Shown piece by piece: positions 1-11,751 of a DNA stretch of 64,000 bases (the first letter of the stretch is position 1; each line of letters starts with the position of its first letter). The notes under the pieces are model-generated. The model saw only the letters and a list, made by a program, of their open reading frames with translations, was not told the DNA's origin and did no database searches. The stretch comes from Polychytrium aggregatum (lineage: Eukaryota > Chytridiomycota > Chytridiomycetes > Polychytriales), in assembly GCF_025602895.1 (NCBI RefSeq), contig NW_026516267.1, positions 186,001 to 250,000 on the forward strand, in the 5' to 3' direction. The translations under genes and the position numbers were made by a program.

Positions 1-2251
1 TGGCAGCTCGGCATGATAAAATCTCATTGCATGATTGCTCCCCCCCCGTTCCCACACTGCGACTCGCCTGCCCCGATATTGCGTCTCACCATGCCATATC
101 CTGGCTCCTCCAGACTGCCTCGGCCCTGCCGTACTTTCAGCGTGGACTGGCTCGACTGATCTGCGCAACGAACAACAACGTAGGTCTTACTGATGCGACG
201 ATAGACGCGGCCGGTCTTGCCCGCCGACTCGATGGGCTATCCCGAGCCTGCTCTGACATCTCCCCACTTGGATCGCTGCCGTCCCAGCTTGCCAACGTCG
301 AGAACTCGACGACTCTCACTCTGCTGGAGCGCGAGACGCTCGGACTCTTGCACAGCCTGCTCTTTCACAATGAAAGCCTTGACTATGTGAGTTCCTCTGC
401 CCTTCGACGCCGCTTGCATTCTGAGGCACCTCCTGCCGCATATCTCCCACGACATCGGTGCTGCCCTGGACTGCATCTCACTCCGCTGCCGGGCTCGCGA
501 CTCTGTCCTGAATCTTCGTCGGTTCCAGCCCGAGATCATGCACGCACCCGATCTCTGTCTCGGTGTCTTCACCTCTGGCGGAACAGTGGCCAACTTGACG
601 GGTATGATCAGCTTGTGGGACAACTCGCTTGTTTGTGGAGGGCTTTGCTGAGCGGGATGGGGGTTCTCGGGTCCAAATTCCTTCCTTCCCCCCTCCCGAC
701 ATGGCTGCTGACATACCGACATGACCATACATACTGCCCCGCCCACTCAGCCATGTGGGTCGCTCGAAACAATGCCCTGGGTCCGCGACCCGATGCCGAG
801 CCTCCTCTGGCGGGTGTGCAGACGGCCGGACTGGCTCGTGCGCTGATCCAGCGCGGATACGAGGGTGCATGCATCATCGGCTCCGAGCGCATGCACTACT
901 CGTTCAAAAAGTCTGCCGATATTCTTGGACTCGGCACCGAAGGGCTGGTGCTAATTCCGACCGACGAAAACTACCGAGTCAGGTATGGACAAGGCAGCGG
1001 GACCGGCGGTAGTGCCAAGGACTGCCGCACACTGCCACGGGCACATGCACACATCCATTTCAACAGCAGCATTACCCACATGTCTCGGCGGCCCTGCCCA
1101 CAACCACTTTGCCATTATGACATTCTGCCATTGACGTCTTCATGTGCCGCTCCGCATTGTGTTGCGCTGCATTTGCACTGCGCCGCCTCGCAACAGAACT
1201 GATCTCATGGAACAGAAAATTATGGAGCTGAAGGAAAGCAACATCATGGTGATTGCTGTTGTTGGCGTTGCCGGCACAACCGAAACGTAAGCTCACCCGG
1301 GATGCTTGGCGCACTCGGCGATTCGCGGTTCATTGTGCTGAGGGGCCTTGGTTGAGCGGTTCTTCACGTACCTGATGTACTTGTGGCTTGATCGCACCAT
1401 GATGTACTTGTGGCTTGATCCCACCATGATGTACTTGTGGCTTGATCGCACCACCGCCTCCTGCTCTGATTTAACGCCTCGGACGACGCAGGGGCTCGAT
1501 CGATGATCTCAACGCCGTCGCCGACCTGGCCCAGACCCACGGCATCCACTTTCACGTCGATGCCGCCTGGGGCGGGCCGATGGTCTTTGCCCCCAAGTAC
1601 TCGCATCTCTTGGCAGGCATCGAGCGCGGCGACTCCATCACCATCGACGGACACAAGCAGCTCTACACCCCCAATGCCGTTGGCATGCTGCTCTTCCGCA
1701 ACCCCGAAGCCGCCGCCAACATTCGCAACACCGCCAACTATATTGTGCGCGAGTCGTCCCCGGACCTTGGCCGGTACACCCTCGAGGGATCGCGCCCGGC
1801 GACATCACTCCATGTGCATGCCTCTCTGAGCCTGCTGGGGCCCCAGGGCATCGGCGCCATTGTCGAGCGAAGCTGCGACCTGACCAAGAAGATGGCAAAG
1901 TACCTCAGCCAGCACCCATCGCGCTGCTTTGAGGTGCTGCACCAGCCCATGAGCAATCTGCTCCTGTACCGGTTCGTGCCCAAGTTCCTGCACAAGCGCC
2001 GAGACGCCGGCGAGCTGACCGGCGAAGACCAAGCCGTCATCAGCAAGCTCACGCGCGAGATCCAAGAGCGACAGTCGCGGTCCGGCAATGCGGGCTTTGT
2101 CAGCCGCACGTCGCTGTTCTACCATGCTGCCCAGGGCCCTGTCGACGCTTTCCGTGTCGTCATTGCCAACCCACTCACGGTGTGGCGTGACATTGTTGAA
2201 TGTCTTGAAGAACAGCTTGTCATGGGGCAAGAGCTGATGCTGGAGATGTAG
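1..2251 (+). CDS. PanP-like group II PLP-dependent decarboxylase (probable aspartate 1-decarboxylase), 5' partial
   Basis: This is a group II pyridoxal-phosphate amino-acid decarboxylase and most resembles the PanP/glutamate decarboxylase-like class that makes beta-alanine from aspartate. The family features seen are TSGGTVANLT (exon 2), HYSFKKSADILGLG (exon 3), VAGTTETG across an intron, HVDAAWGG, and DGHKQLYTP, whose Lys codon (1655-1657) should form the Schiff base with PLP. Exons read as <1-386, 529-601, 751-982, 1197-1286 and 1492-2251, with phases that join cleanly. About 500 residues are visible against roughly 550 for PanP. No in-frame ATG lies in the first exon, so the start is upstream of the window. 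Substrate is inferred from similarity; glutamate or cysteine sulfinate cannot be excluded. Its 3' end faces the pyruvate carrier gene. Confidence 0.85.
1371..1456. repeat. Three tandem copies of a ~27-bp unit in an intron
   Basis: The unit, roughly catgatgtacttgtggcttg plus gatcgcac, occurs three times with few differences inside intron 4 (1287-1491) of the decarboxylase gene. It lies well inside both splice sites. Confidence 0.85.
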
Positions 2252-2646
2252 TAGCAGTTGGAGATGTAGCGGCAGCAGCCCCGGTATCACGCGCGGGCCT
2301 TTGGGATGCGGTAAGAAAAAGTTCATGTACACATGGGCATCCTGGTATTTGGCAGCAGCTTGACTCACAGAGTAGCAGTTCAGCCACAGGCGTAATAAAT
2401 GCCAATCGATCGTCCGATGAAGCCCCGGTTGATTTGCAAGGGCATGGCGAGGAGCGGCAGTGGCGGATGACGAAACACTGCTGCATCCAATATCGCGGAT
2501 CATGGAGGACTCCAGAATGACTTGTACTTGGTCGCGGTGAAGCGCACAGTCGATGATGGCTCGGGCTTGGTTCGGGTTACAAGCTCGCTTTATTCAAAGA
2601 GGCACATCCCTGGCCCTGTGCCGCATGCAGTCCGGCGCTGATCAGC
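2252..2646. other. Convergent 3' intergenic region
   Basis: Tail-to-tail spacer between the decarboxylase and the pyruvate carrier gene. I see no credible gene in it; it presumably holds both 3' UTRs. Confidence 0.5.
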
Positions 2647-3853
2647 TCAGGCCGAGGAAGGGGTGGCCTCGATCGCCTTTTGGCTCTGGTTGTAGCTGGA
2701 GGATATGCCAGCGAGATAGGTCGAGGTAAAAGGGCCCGACCAGACATGCGATTAGTATTGACAGACAGGATGCAGATCTGACAGCAAGTCGAAGGGCAGC
2801 GGCAGAGGAGATTCCAGGCCAGTGCCATCGCACACCAGCGTATAGATCCAAGGCGGGGGGGGGAATGGCAGCTAGAATCAAAAGGACTCACTTCCAGATT
2901 CTCCACATCTGGTACATGCCGATGCCGCCGACAAAGATGTTCACGGACATCAGGTTGTAGTTGATGGGGGTGATGACGGTGGCATATCGACTCCAGATGA
3001 TGCCGGTGGCCATGAGGGCTGCATGGAAACAACGGATAGTGCCTGTGAGCGATCTGTTGCAGCAGATGTCTTGGAGGGCTGGGCTGGGCTGGGCTGCGGC
3101 CAGTGGCGAGGGTGGTCGCAGAGATACATCCGAGACGGCTTACATGCAGTTTGGAAAACAGAGAGCTTCTCGGCAGGTCTCTGGAGATCACCCAGTCCGG
3201 CAATGACCAGGCCCTAGAGGATGACAGTGTATCCGAGAATGCCACAGCAACGATGGACGAATGCGAGCCACGCGGATGAATGAGTTGATTTGACAGAGAA
3301 GGTTTCGTCGATCGAATGGACAGCCACGAGTTGGAATGCCGTTACAGGGGGTGGAGACAAGTTGGTCAGCGTTGCGACAACGGGTGATGCCATGAGCACG
3401 CACTCACACTCGACTGACAGCCCACTGTGTTGGTGCGGACATGGACAAAGCGGCGACATACCCATTTCATGGCAGGGGCCCAGAAGAAGATGGTCTTGGG
3501 TCCTGGAGTGGTGGACGGCCAAGGAGCAAGTGCAGCAAGCAACGCGGGGTAAGTTGAAGAGGCCGAGCCAAGTAGAGGCGTGGTCATGCTGCGGAGCAGC
3601 CACATGCTGGCCCCGCCGATCCCGATGGTTCGCAGGACGATAGGGAGCTGGATGGGGCTGGGGTGGCGACGGATGCGCAAACCAGAGGGCAGATATGCGA
3701 CATTGCCGCTGGGATCGCTCGGTCTGCGGACGACCGGCACTTCCAGCGATGTGCCGGACAGGGAGAGTAGCTAGCGCCGGCTGCGCGGTGGGGCTGCATA
3801 CCCGCAGGATGGTTGATGAAGTTCTTGAACCAGGATCCGCTCGCAGAAGCCAT
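2647..3853 (-). CDS. MPC2: Mitochondrial pyruvate carrier subunit (MPC2-type)
   Basis: A 112-residue member of the MPC family, which imports pyruvate across the inner mitochondrial membrane as a hetero-oligomer. Exons on the minus strand are 3802-3853, 3462-3502, 3144-3213, 2892-3018 and 2647-2695, totalling 339 nt including stop. The translation begins MASASGSWFKNFINHPAG and continues with the family blocks GPKTIFFWAPAMKWG, GLVIAGLGDLQRPAEKLS and IWSRYATVITPINYNLM; the last also covers the membrane-spanning part with NIFVGGIGMYQMWRIW. Length and block order fit MPC2/FMP37-like proteins, though MPC1 and MPC2 are hard to tell apart by eye. The start was chosen because it gives the usual short N-terminus ahead of the conserved HPAGPKT motif. 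It is divergent from the coiled-coil gene. Confidence 0.92.
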
Positions 3854-4309
3854 TTTGCCAGGTGCAGCTGTGGAGATGATGGGTGCCGAGAAGGAATGTG
3901 CCTGGAGAAGGGCCCGAAAAACGCAGGCCGGCAACGAGTTCTGTTCTGTGGAGCGGCGATGTGGCGCAAGACACGGAACAGCGTGGATCGAGTGCGGGTC
4001 GAGCGGCGGCTTGTTGGCTGGATGCACTCACTCGATCCAGCGGCACGCGCACGGGCTCACCGCCTATTGGTCGAGCAGCGCACAAGGACGCGCGACACAG
4101 CGCCGTTGTATGTGTGTGCGAGCGAGCCGCGCAGCACCTTCCAAAAACAGGGGGTGGCGCGCCGGATTTGGCGGTGCGGGGCCACAGCGACACAGCGCGA
4201 AAGGGCAAGGCTGAGCAGCACAGCACAAAGCGACAGTGGCTGTGGTACATTGCAACAGAAGGACACGCCCATTGCGACAGAAGGACTCGCCCATTGCGAC
4301 AGTCCCACG

Positions 4310-4344
<35 letters not shown>

Positions 4345-4786
4345 GCACAGACACAACGGCAGCCGCCCTTCGTTTCCTTTGGCCTTCGTCGCTCTGCGTG
4401 CTCGACAATCCCTCTTTGCCTTCTGTCAGGTCGGCCGTCCTTGCCTTCCATCTCGCTGTCCATCCGTCCTTCCTGCCCGGGCTGCCCAAAGGACCTCCTC
4501 CTCTGCCGGTACATGTCTGTGACCAAGAGAGCGGCCCCGGCTCTTGTTCCGCGCTGCCTTCGTCTCCCCCCGCCTCACCCGCCCGTCCACCAGGCGGCCA
4601 AACCCAGTCGCTCTTGCCTCGCATCTCACACTTGCTCTCTCACTCCCCGTAGACATTGTCGATCCCGGCCCGTGCAGTTGCCCTCGAAGCCCTCTCGAAG
4701 CCTTCTCGAAGCTATTCCCCCGCTCCCCCGCTCCCTCCTCGTCTTTCTCCGTCGCCTCGTCCTCCGGTTGCCCACTCCTCCCAGCC
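3854..4786. promoter_or_regulatory. Divergent upstream region with short direct repeats
   Basis: About 930 bp between two divergent start codons. It holds 2.5 copies of a ~22-bp unit (cattgcgacagaaggactcg plus cc) at about 4247-4302, then a CAA/CAG run at about 4311-4350. Chance reading frames cross it, but none resembles a protein family I know. It probably contains both promoters and 5' UTRs. Confidence 0.5.
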
Positions 4787-7058
4787 ATGGCCACGCCGAC
4801 CAAGCTCGCCCGGAATCCGGCCTTCCAGTTCTTCAGCAACCTCAGCACCGACAACGCAGCGGCACCCGTTCCCTCCCCAAAGTCGGCAAAGTCATCGTCC
4901 AGCCTCCAGACCACCTCCGACTCCAAGTCCGAGGCCACCTCGCCTGTGCACAAGCGGGACATCAGTGTCTCCTCCAAGCCAAAATCCACCCGGACCGTTA
5001 CTCCCGATATTGTCAGTCCCACCCAGCCCAGTCCCCCTCCCAGTCTCAGTGGCGACTCGACTGCGTCCAAGCCGGACGAGCCCGTCGAGGGATCGCTGCC
5101 TACCCCCGCCAGCTGCTCTCCGGTGCCTTCCAGTCCAGTGTCATCGGCCCAGCTTCAAGGTTTGTGCCCTGCGCCGAGATTGTGGCCCATCCAGAGCCCA
5201 TTCCCGAGGCTTTGCGGCTGTGTCTCCCGCAGCATGCTGCAACCGAGCTGTCCCGCCTCTGCAGCATGCACTTCCGGGCCTGACCATCTCCATCTCTTAT
5301 CTGATCGCCATCGCCACAGATCCGGCTCCTGCCATCACTATCACTGCGGATCACCAAGACTCTGGCGATTTGGATGTGAGCGAAACCCTGAATCAGCCTA
5401 GCCAGCCCAGCCAGCCCAGCCAGCCCAGTCAACTCAGCCAGCCCAACGAGTCCAGCGAGCCCAACGAGTCCAGCGAGCCCAATCCGCCCAGTCCACCCAG
5501 CGTGCCCGCCGTTGAGCCAACTCCCGCTCCCGCCGTTGATGCATCCGCTGGCTCCTCTGCCGAGATCGAGGTGCTGCGGAAGCGGTGTGAGGAGCTCGAG
5601 CTCGAGCTTGCTCAGCAACAGCGCAGCAACGTCCACTCCGAGCTCGAGGCCGAGCACCAGAAGCAAATTGAATCGCTGAGGGAAGAGTATGAGTTCAAGC
5701 TCAAGGACAGCGAGGCCCGTGTCCGTGCTCGCGACGGTTATCTCCAGAGCACCATCCTCGACACCGCCAAGCGCATTCAGGACCTCGAGCAAAAGGTGGT
5801 CGAGCTGAACATGCTGAACGAAGAGCTGACCCAGCAGCTGCAGCTCGAGAAACGAAGCCGCATCACGCTCGAGAACCAGCTCGAGGAGCTCGAGCACGAC
5901 AACACCTCGTTGCAGAACCAGATCCTCGACGCCGAGGCCGATGACATTGTGATCCTGCGCGACATTGAGTCCCAGACCGACATCGACATGACCATGCCGC
6001 TGTTTGCCGTGCCCGAGATCCAGCCCGTCGCCGATCGCGAGATCAGCGTCAATGCCAACGGCTCCGATGCCTCGGTCCAGACCTACGAGCCCGAGCAGCC
6101 CGAGCAGGTTGTCCTCGCCATCTCGTCGCGCCTGACCTACGCCACCCTCACCATCGACACCCAGAAGGAGACCATCGGCATTCTCGAAGACAAGCTGAAC
6201 CACGCCACCGAGGCGCACGAAACGCTCCAGAAGGAGAACTGGGACCTGAAGCTCGCCGCGGAGCAGGCCAAGACCTCGCTCTCGGCCCGCGACAAGATGC
6301 TCGACCAGCTGCTCAAGCGCATCGACCGCTACGAGTCCGAGGCCAACACCAAGCGCATCCTCGACACCGTCGCTCAGCGCTCGTCCTCGATTCTGCCGTC
6401 GCCGGCGGTCTCGCCCTACGTCGAGGAGGCCACGCGACTTTCCAACTCCTACGCCGCCCGCCCCAACACCCCGAACACGGGCATCCTCAAGAGCCTCGAC
6501 GACATGCTCCTCAACGAGTTTGCCATGGAGGTCACCGAGTTCGAGTACCAGGACTCGATCGACCCCGCGGCCTCCTATGAGTTCCCGCCGCGACAGGCCT
6601 CGTCGGCTGCCAGACCGCTGGCCTTTGATGCCCGCACAACCGCCCCGCAGCGCACCCCCGCCTCGCTCGGCTCCGTCGCCGTGTACGATTCGCTTGGCCG
6701 ACGGACCTTTACCGCCAGCCCCCTGCAGCAGCAGCCCGTCTACGAGGCCTTTGGCACCATGTCGCCGATGCCGCCCTCGGGTGACTTTGGCTCCATCCAG
6801 CAGGCCCGACCCCGCCGGTCGCGCAGCGCCAGCTACCAAACGGACCCGATCTCGCCCTCGGCTGTCCATCGGTCCATGACCAACGTCGAAATGGGAGTCC
6901 CGCTGCCGCTTGGTGCCCGCCCAACGAGCCGTGAAGAAATCGCCTTCACCTTCCCGTCGCAACCTGCCCCGGCCCGAACGGCCAGCATCGCATCCGGAGC
7001 CTTCCAGATGAGCAATCTCGAGGAGCCGCAGAACGCCAAGCTGCTACGGAAAATCTGA
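4787..7058 (+). CDS. Long coiled-coil protein of unknown function
   Basis: I do not recognise this 703-residue protein. Exons are 4787-5159 and 5320-7058; the intron has gtttgt...cacag ends and joins in phase 1. The N-terminal ~130 residues are rich in Ser, Pro and Thr. Next comes a low-complexity run of QPS and NESSEP repeats (about 5395-5490). A strongly heptad-like, Glu/Leu/Gln-rich coiled coil follows from about 5570 to 5960 (EELELELAQQQ, QDLEQKVVELNMLNEELTQQ), and a second from about 6120 to 6360. The C-terminal third is again disordered-looking and Ser/Pro/Ala-rich. There is no signal peptide or membrane segment. Such a layout suits a scaffold or cytoskeletal/centrosomal protein, but that is only inference. 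The start ATG follows a pyrimidine-rich leader. Confidence 0.8.
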
Positions 7059-8456
7059 GCCAGCTCCGACTTGCTGCTGGGGCTGGAGCCATGACCACCG
7101 ATTTGCTGTCAGTGGTCGCTTGCCGAATTCCCGGCTCTGCTGTTGTTGAAGCAACATCGTGTCTGCCAAGTTCGAGCACTCGTAGCGGTCGGCTCTGACC
7201 TGACCTTCGATGTGGGCTGCGACTCCTCCCGTTCTGCCGCACTCATTCTTCGAGCTGGAGCAAAGGCAGGAATCCACGTGGCATGTTCGTTCGAGTTCAT
7301 CCCCCACTCATCTCTCCTCCCTCTCCAAAGACTACATCCCCACCAACGTCACCCTTCCACCACCGCCACGTCGCCTCTGTCAAGTATATCCGACCTTCTT
7401 CTCTCCACCTCCAACCCCATTTCGCTGACACCATCGCCGCAGCCCCAGCTCCTCGGCCCTGCTCCCTTGGCAACGCGACTGTCTCCCACGCCGCATCCAT
7501 GGCCATGACACTGCCCCATCATCTGTCGCCGCGACTCGGTAACATCATTGCTTGATTGGAAGGCGACTTTTTGAGGCCCTCTCTCTCTCCGTTGCTGTCC
7601 TTTTACTATCGTCCCGTTTTACTACGCTGTTCCTTTGTCCCCCCCCTCTTCGCATGGCAACAACTCCCAACAGCTTCCAAGAGCACTCTCCCATTGCCGT
7701 GGCCACATTGCTGTCCATCGCTCCCACACTTCCATCTTTTGGTGCTGTCCCCCCTCTACCTACACACATCTCCGAGTCAGCCGTGCTTTTGTTTTCTCTG
7801 ATTTCTGATTGCCGATGCCATTACGGTCTTCTTTTTTTTTTTTTACCTTTCCTTCACTTTCTTTCGCTTTCTTTTCGTCGTCCTTGTGTCGAAGCTCTAA
7901 CAGTTAGATTGATACATCCCCTGTCCACCACCACTACCGCCACTTCCTCCTACACGACCTCCTTTCCTCCTTTTGGATCGAAATATATGATATTTATTAG
8001 TGGATCAACTTGGTCGTGGTCGCCGGATGCACATTCGCTGGCGATATGCCCTTCAGTTCTCATGCACCCGCTTTGCATGGGTCCACGAACTCCGGGGTCT
8101 CGGTCAGTCTGGTTCGGCTGCATTTCAAGTCGCTGTTTCGTGGTCGCCAGACGACTTTCCTTTGATTCATCAGTGCCGCCATCGGTGTCGCCTTCGCTGC
8201 TGCTGCCCGATTTCGACAGTTTGTGGATGTGACCGGCTTGAGAACTGCGTGTGACGCCAAAGCCGACACTGTTCTATCCATACTTGCACCATCGGATGTC
8301 GTGCGTTGTAGACGCCAATCTGCTTTCTCAGGGAAAGGGCATGTGGCCTTCTCTTTATCACTCTCTCACACACACTCTCTCACTCCGAAACCTCGCGACA
8401 CCGGTATCGCGTTTGTCCGTTCGTCGGCCTTGTCCGCGGATCGACCACCCAAGGCA
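7059..8456. other. Convergent intergenic region, 1.4 kb, pyrimidine-rich
   Basis: Lies between the 3' ends of the coiled-coil gene and ATG14. The plus strand is strongly C/T-rich with several poly-T runs. Short frames are present, but none has family features or consistent splice structure. I see no gene here. Confidence 0.45.
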
Positions 8457-10224
8457 CTATTCGATCAAATGCCATTCCTCCAAAAGCTCGTCCACGCCTT
8501 CGTCCTCGGATCCGTGGGGCGACTCGTTTGCGGTCTCGATGAATCGCCGCACCTCCGCGTCATGCAGGAACACGCTTTTGAGGGACTCGGCCGTGCTTCG
8601 TGGGTTCGGCCGCGGGCGATTCCGAAGGAGGATGTGCAGTTGCAGGACCTTGCCAAAGTCCATGTGGAACTGCTGGGGCCGCTGTATTGGCTCGGGGCTT
8701 CCGAGGATGGGGCTTGCGATGGACCCGCTTTGGGTCGTATGACTGGCATCGCTTGTGCTGAGAGCACTGTACGTCAGAGACCCCTGGCTCCATTTTGACA
8801 GCGGCGACGAGTGCCGGTTGACGTCGCTGGACAAGAGACGCACAGATCAAAGCGGTGTCAGCAAGCGAAATCCTCACAGGCGACACCCTCAGTCAAAGAA
8901 GCCGTCGTCGGCTCAGCTGCAGTGCTTGGCTGCTGAACTGAACTGAACTGAACTGAACTGAACTGAACTGAACTGAACTGAACTGAACTGAACTGAACTG
9001 AACTGAACTGAACTGAACTGAACTGAACTGAACTGACCATCCGAGACTTGGCGCCTGGCAGCACAGCACCAGGTTCTCCAGGGTATTGGGCAGCTGCTGC
9101 AGTGAAATCTCAACTCCTTGCGAGAAGCAGAGATAGGCAATGTTGTAGTTGAGCATCGACAGGCCAACGGTGAAGCTTTCGATGTTGGTGTCGGTGAGCC
9201 AGAGCGGGACCTGAATGCTGTAGGCGTGCCAAAGTAAAGCCAAGTGAGTCTCGCGCAGATATGTTGCGATGGTGATATGATGTATACATTCGTGTTTTTG
9301 AAGCCGAGCGGCGGGTCGTGTTGGAGCTGGACCTGCTCAAGCGTCATCTCGGGGGCAAATCGGAGCAAATCGGAACTTACTTTGTCTGCATCGATATCGA
9401 CTCGTAGTGATTGGCCTGGGCAAACGACCGGACACCGCCGTTGATCATCTGGAACGGCAGATGGACGCCGAGGTACTGGCTAAGCAGCACAGTCATGTGG
9501 ACAATGTGTCCGACTGCGGCATTGAACTTTTCCCGAGGGTATCCTGCGAGACACATGGAGAGAGGCGGGCAGCATGAGCACCGTTCCAAAGGACGAGCCC
9601 CAGGCAGCAACCGTAGTAACAAAGATAGTCGGAGAGAAGGGACACTGTTTGCCGAGCCGCATCGTCAGGGGCCTCACCGTAGTAGTTGCCGTAGACCGAG
9701 AATCCAACGTTGAGGATGCGGAACTCAAAGACCTCCTCGGCTCCCAGGGTCGCAGGGTTCGACGGAGGCGACTCGGACGTGGGAGTGGTGATGATCCCAC
9801 CGGACAACGTCGAGAGCGTCGACTGCGTCGCTCCGATCAGGGCATTCAGCGCAGACGACGTTGGCGAGACATGCTGAGAAGCCAGCGGGACCGGCGCCGT
9901 CGTTGCTCCGTTTGCCCGCTCGGGTTTCTCGAGAACCGCCATCATGTTGGCATTGGAGCTGCGGCTGGAGGTTGAGGAATGGACACGCTGGACCTTGCGC
10001 AGACGAAAGACCAGGACCAGCTCGCGGATCAGCAGCCTCCGGCTCTGAGTCAGGATCTCGGCCACCTGGGTATACTTTTGGAGCCGCTCCTTGAGCTGCG
10101 GCTCCAGCTGCTTGAGGGCCGACTCTTGGCTGGCTGAAGCCTCCCGGCGCGATGTCCGCAACAGACCCTTCTTTTCCTGGATGCGGGCCCTGATGGCCTC
10201 AATGCGGTTCTTGACTGGAGCAGC

Positions 10225-10284
<60 letters not shown>

Positions 10285-10992
10285 GGGCCGAGGTGGTGTG
10301 GAATGTGAGAACGGTCGCTGGGTATGAATGCCGGCCCCAGTTGCAGCCAAACCGGGCTGTCGTCCGATGGGCTGCACTTGGCCGCAGAGAAATGGTTGCG
10401 ACAGACAGAGCACGCCTCGGAGCATCCACATCCAACCTTGAGCAGGTCATCGATACGGACCGACGCAGCAGTCAGAGACCAGGGTCTGGCCATGTCGACT
10501 GCGGATCCATCGACCCGAAGGACCGAACGGCGGCGTACCCTCCCCTTCGCCTATCCAGCCAAAGCCATCATCGTCCCTCCTGCATCAGTGCCTGGCCAAC
10601 AAGGCTTACGTTTCCTGTTCTCGATCTCCATTTCCTTGATTGTCCGCAGCGTCCCGTTCAGCTGCTGGACCCGTGCCTCAAGCCCGGCCCGAGTGGAGAT
10701 GCCTGTTGATGGACGGCCGCCAAGTCGAGCCTTGATCTTGTCTTCCAACGGCTGTCGCTCGGCATTCAGCTGTTCGATCTTTTGCTGAAATGTGGAGATT
10801 CTGAAGAGCGGGATATGGATATGGGTATGAGTCGGAGATAATGGAGCAGAGCGACAACCCGTAGAGCCAGCCGAGGTGGCCGGAGACGAGTCGGGCAACC
10901 ATGCCAGGCAAGCGGACAGATACGCACTCCTCGCCGAGACATCTGGAGCAGTGGAATCTGGACTGGGCTGTGGAACAGATGGGGCACTCCAT
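8457..10992 (-). CDS. ATG14: Autophagy protein Atg14/Barkor homologue
   Basis: A 501-residue homologue of Atg14, the subunit that directs the Vps34 PI3-kinase complex I to autophagosome formation sites. Exons (minus) are 10928-10992, 10610-10800, 9678-10214, 9381-9543, 9038-9217 and 8457-8826 (1506 nt). The protein opens with the family's paired-cysteine motif (MECPICSTAQSRFHCSRC). A coiled coil follows (ISTFQQKIEQLNAER and KNRIEAIRARIQEKKGLL), then the conserved C-terminal blocks: KFNAAVGHIVHMTVLLSQYL, VHLPFQMINGGVRSF, PLWLTDTNIESFTVGLSMLN and YNIAYLCFSQG. The Vps38/UVRAG family is related, but the N-terminal CxxC pair favours Atg14. Introns 2 and 5 carry microsatellites that touch splice sites. 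It is divergent from the C2orf81 homologue. Confidence 0.9.
8936..9036. repeat. (AACTG)n pentanucleotide microsatellite, ~20 units
   Basis: A near-perfect pentamer array fills half of ATG14 intron 5 (8827-9037). On the sense (minus) strand it reads TTCAG repeated, and it starts within the 5' splice site itself (G|GTCAGTTCAGTTCAG). Confidence 0.95.
10218..10282. repeat. (CAG)n/(CTG)n microsatellite, ~20 units
   Basis: A trinucleotide array in ATG14 intron 2. It reads CTG on the sense strand and ends within about 10 nt of the inferred 3' splice site (AG before 10214), where a polypyrimidine tract would normally sit. Confidence 0.95.
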
Positions 10993-11751
10993 GGCTGACT
11001 GGATGGCTGACTGACTGACTGGCTGACTGACGAGATCGAGGAAATGGTGTCGCTGCCGGGCGATTGCTGCTGGGGGAGGGAAGGAGATGGAAGCGTGACG
11101 GGAGTCTGGGCTGGGCGCGGACGGCCGTTTTGGGCAGCAAGTCCGACAGCAGGCCCTGGCTTGGCGCTGAGCCGCCGCTTTCCCACACCCAGGATGCGAG
11201 ATCCCCTGCATGTGGGCGACAGCACGGACACACGGCGGAACGCAGCCCCGTCCAATTCGATGCGATTCGATGCAGCTCGATTGACTCGATGCACTGCGAT
11301 GCGATTCGATGCAGCTCGATGCCCTCACGGCATGGGATCCTGCTGCCTTGCAGTCGTCCTCCGGGTTGTGTCGTGGGCTATGTGCATCGACTGTCGCTGC
11401 TCTCGCTTTCCGCCGAGACCGGAATGATCGTGATTGAGAGGCTGCCGAGCAGCATTGCCATTCACACGCAAGTCTTGCGCACAGCGGGAGGGGCGCTCGG
11501 AGGTGCTGCCGCATCGCTTTGGCGGCAAATCGAACCTCCAGAAGTGTCCGGCGCAACCCACCATCAGCGGCACTCTCATACCTCCGTCATCGCTACTATC
11601 GCCGGCACCATCGCAGGTGTCATCGCCGGCGTCGGCTGCACTCGCGCACCACTCCAAACTCAGGCTCGCTCATATCCTCCTCCAAAGAGCGTCGCCAGTG
11701 ACCAACTGCACTCGCCAAGACCGAACAGCCACTTGCACCCGCGATTCGCCA
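10993..11751. promoter_or_regulatory. Divergent promoter region, ATG14 / C2orf81 homologue
   Basis: 760 bp between two divergent start codons. It includes a direct duplication around 11256-11330 of a segment containing gcgattcgatgcagctcgat. No gene seen. Confidence 0.45.

Noticed and set aside
3883-5283. 466-codon plus-strand frame upstream of and overlapping the coiled-coil gene
   Set aside because: Out of frame with the coiled-coil exon it overlaps, and low-complexity; treated as leader or promoter.
5100-6962. 620-codon minus-strand frame
   Set aside because: It is antisense to the coiled-coil gene; Leu/Gly/Val/Asp-rich composition mirrors its biased codons.
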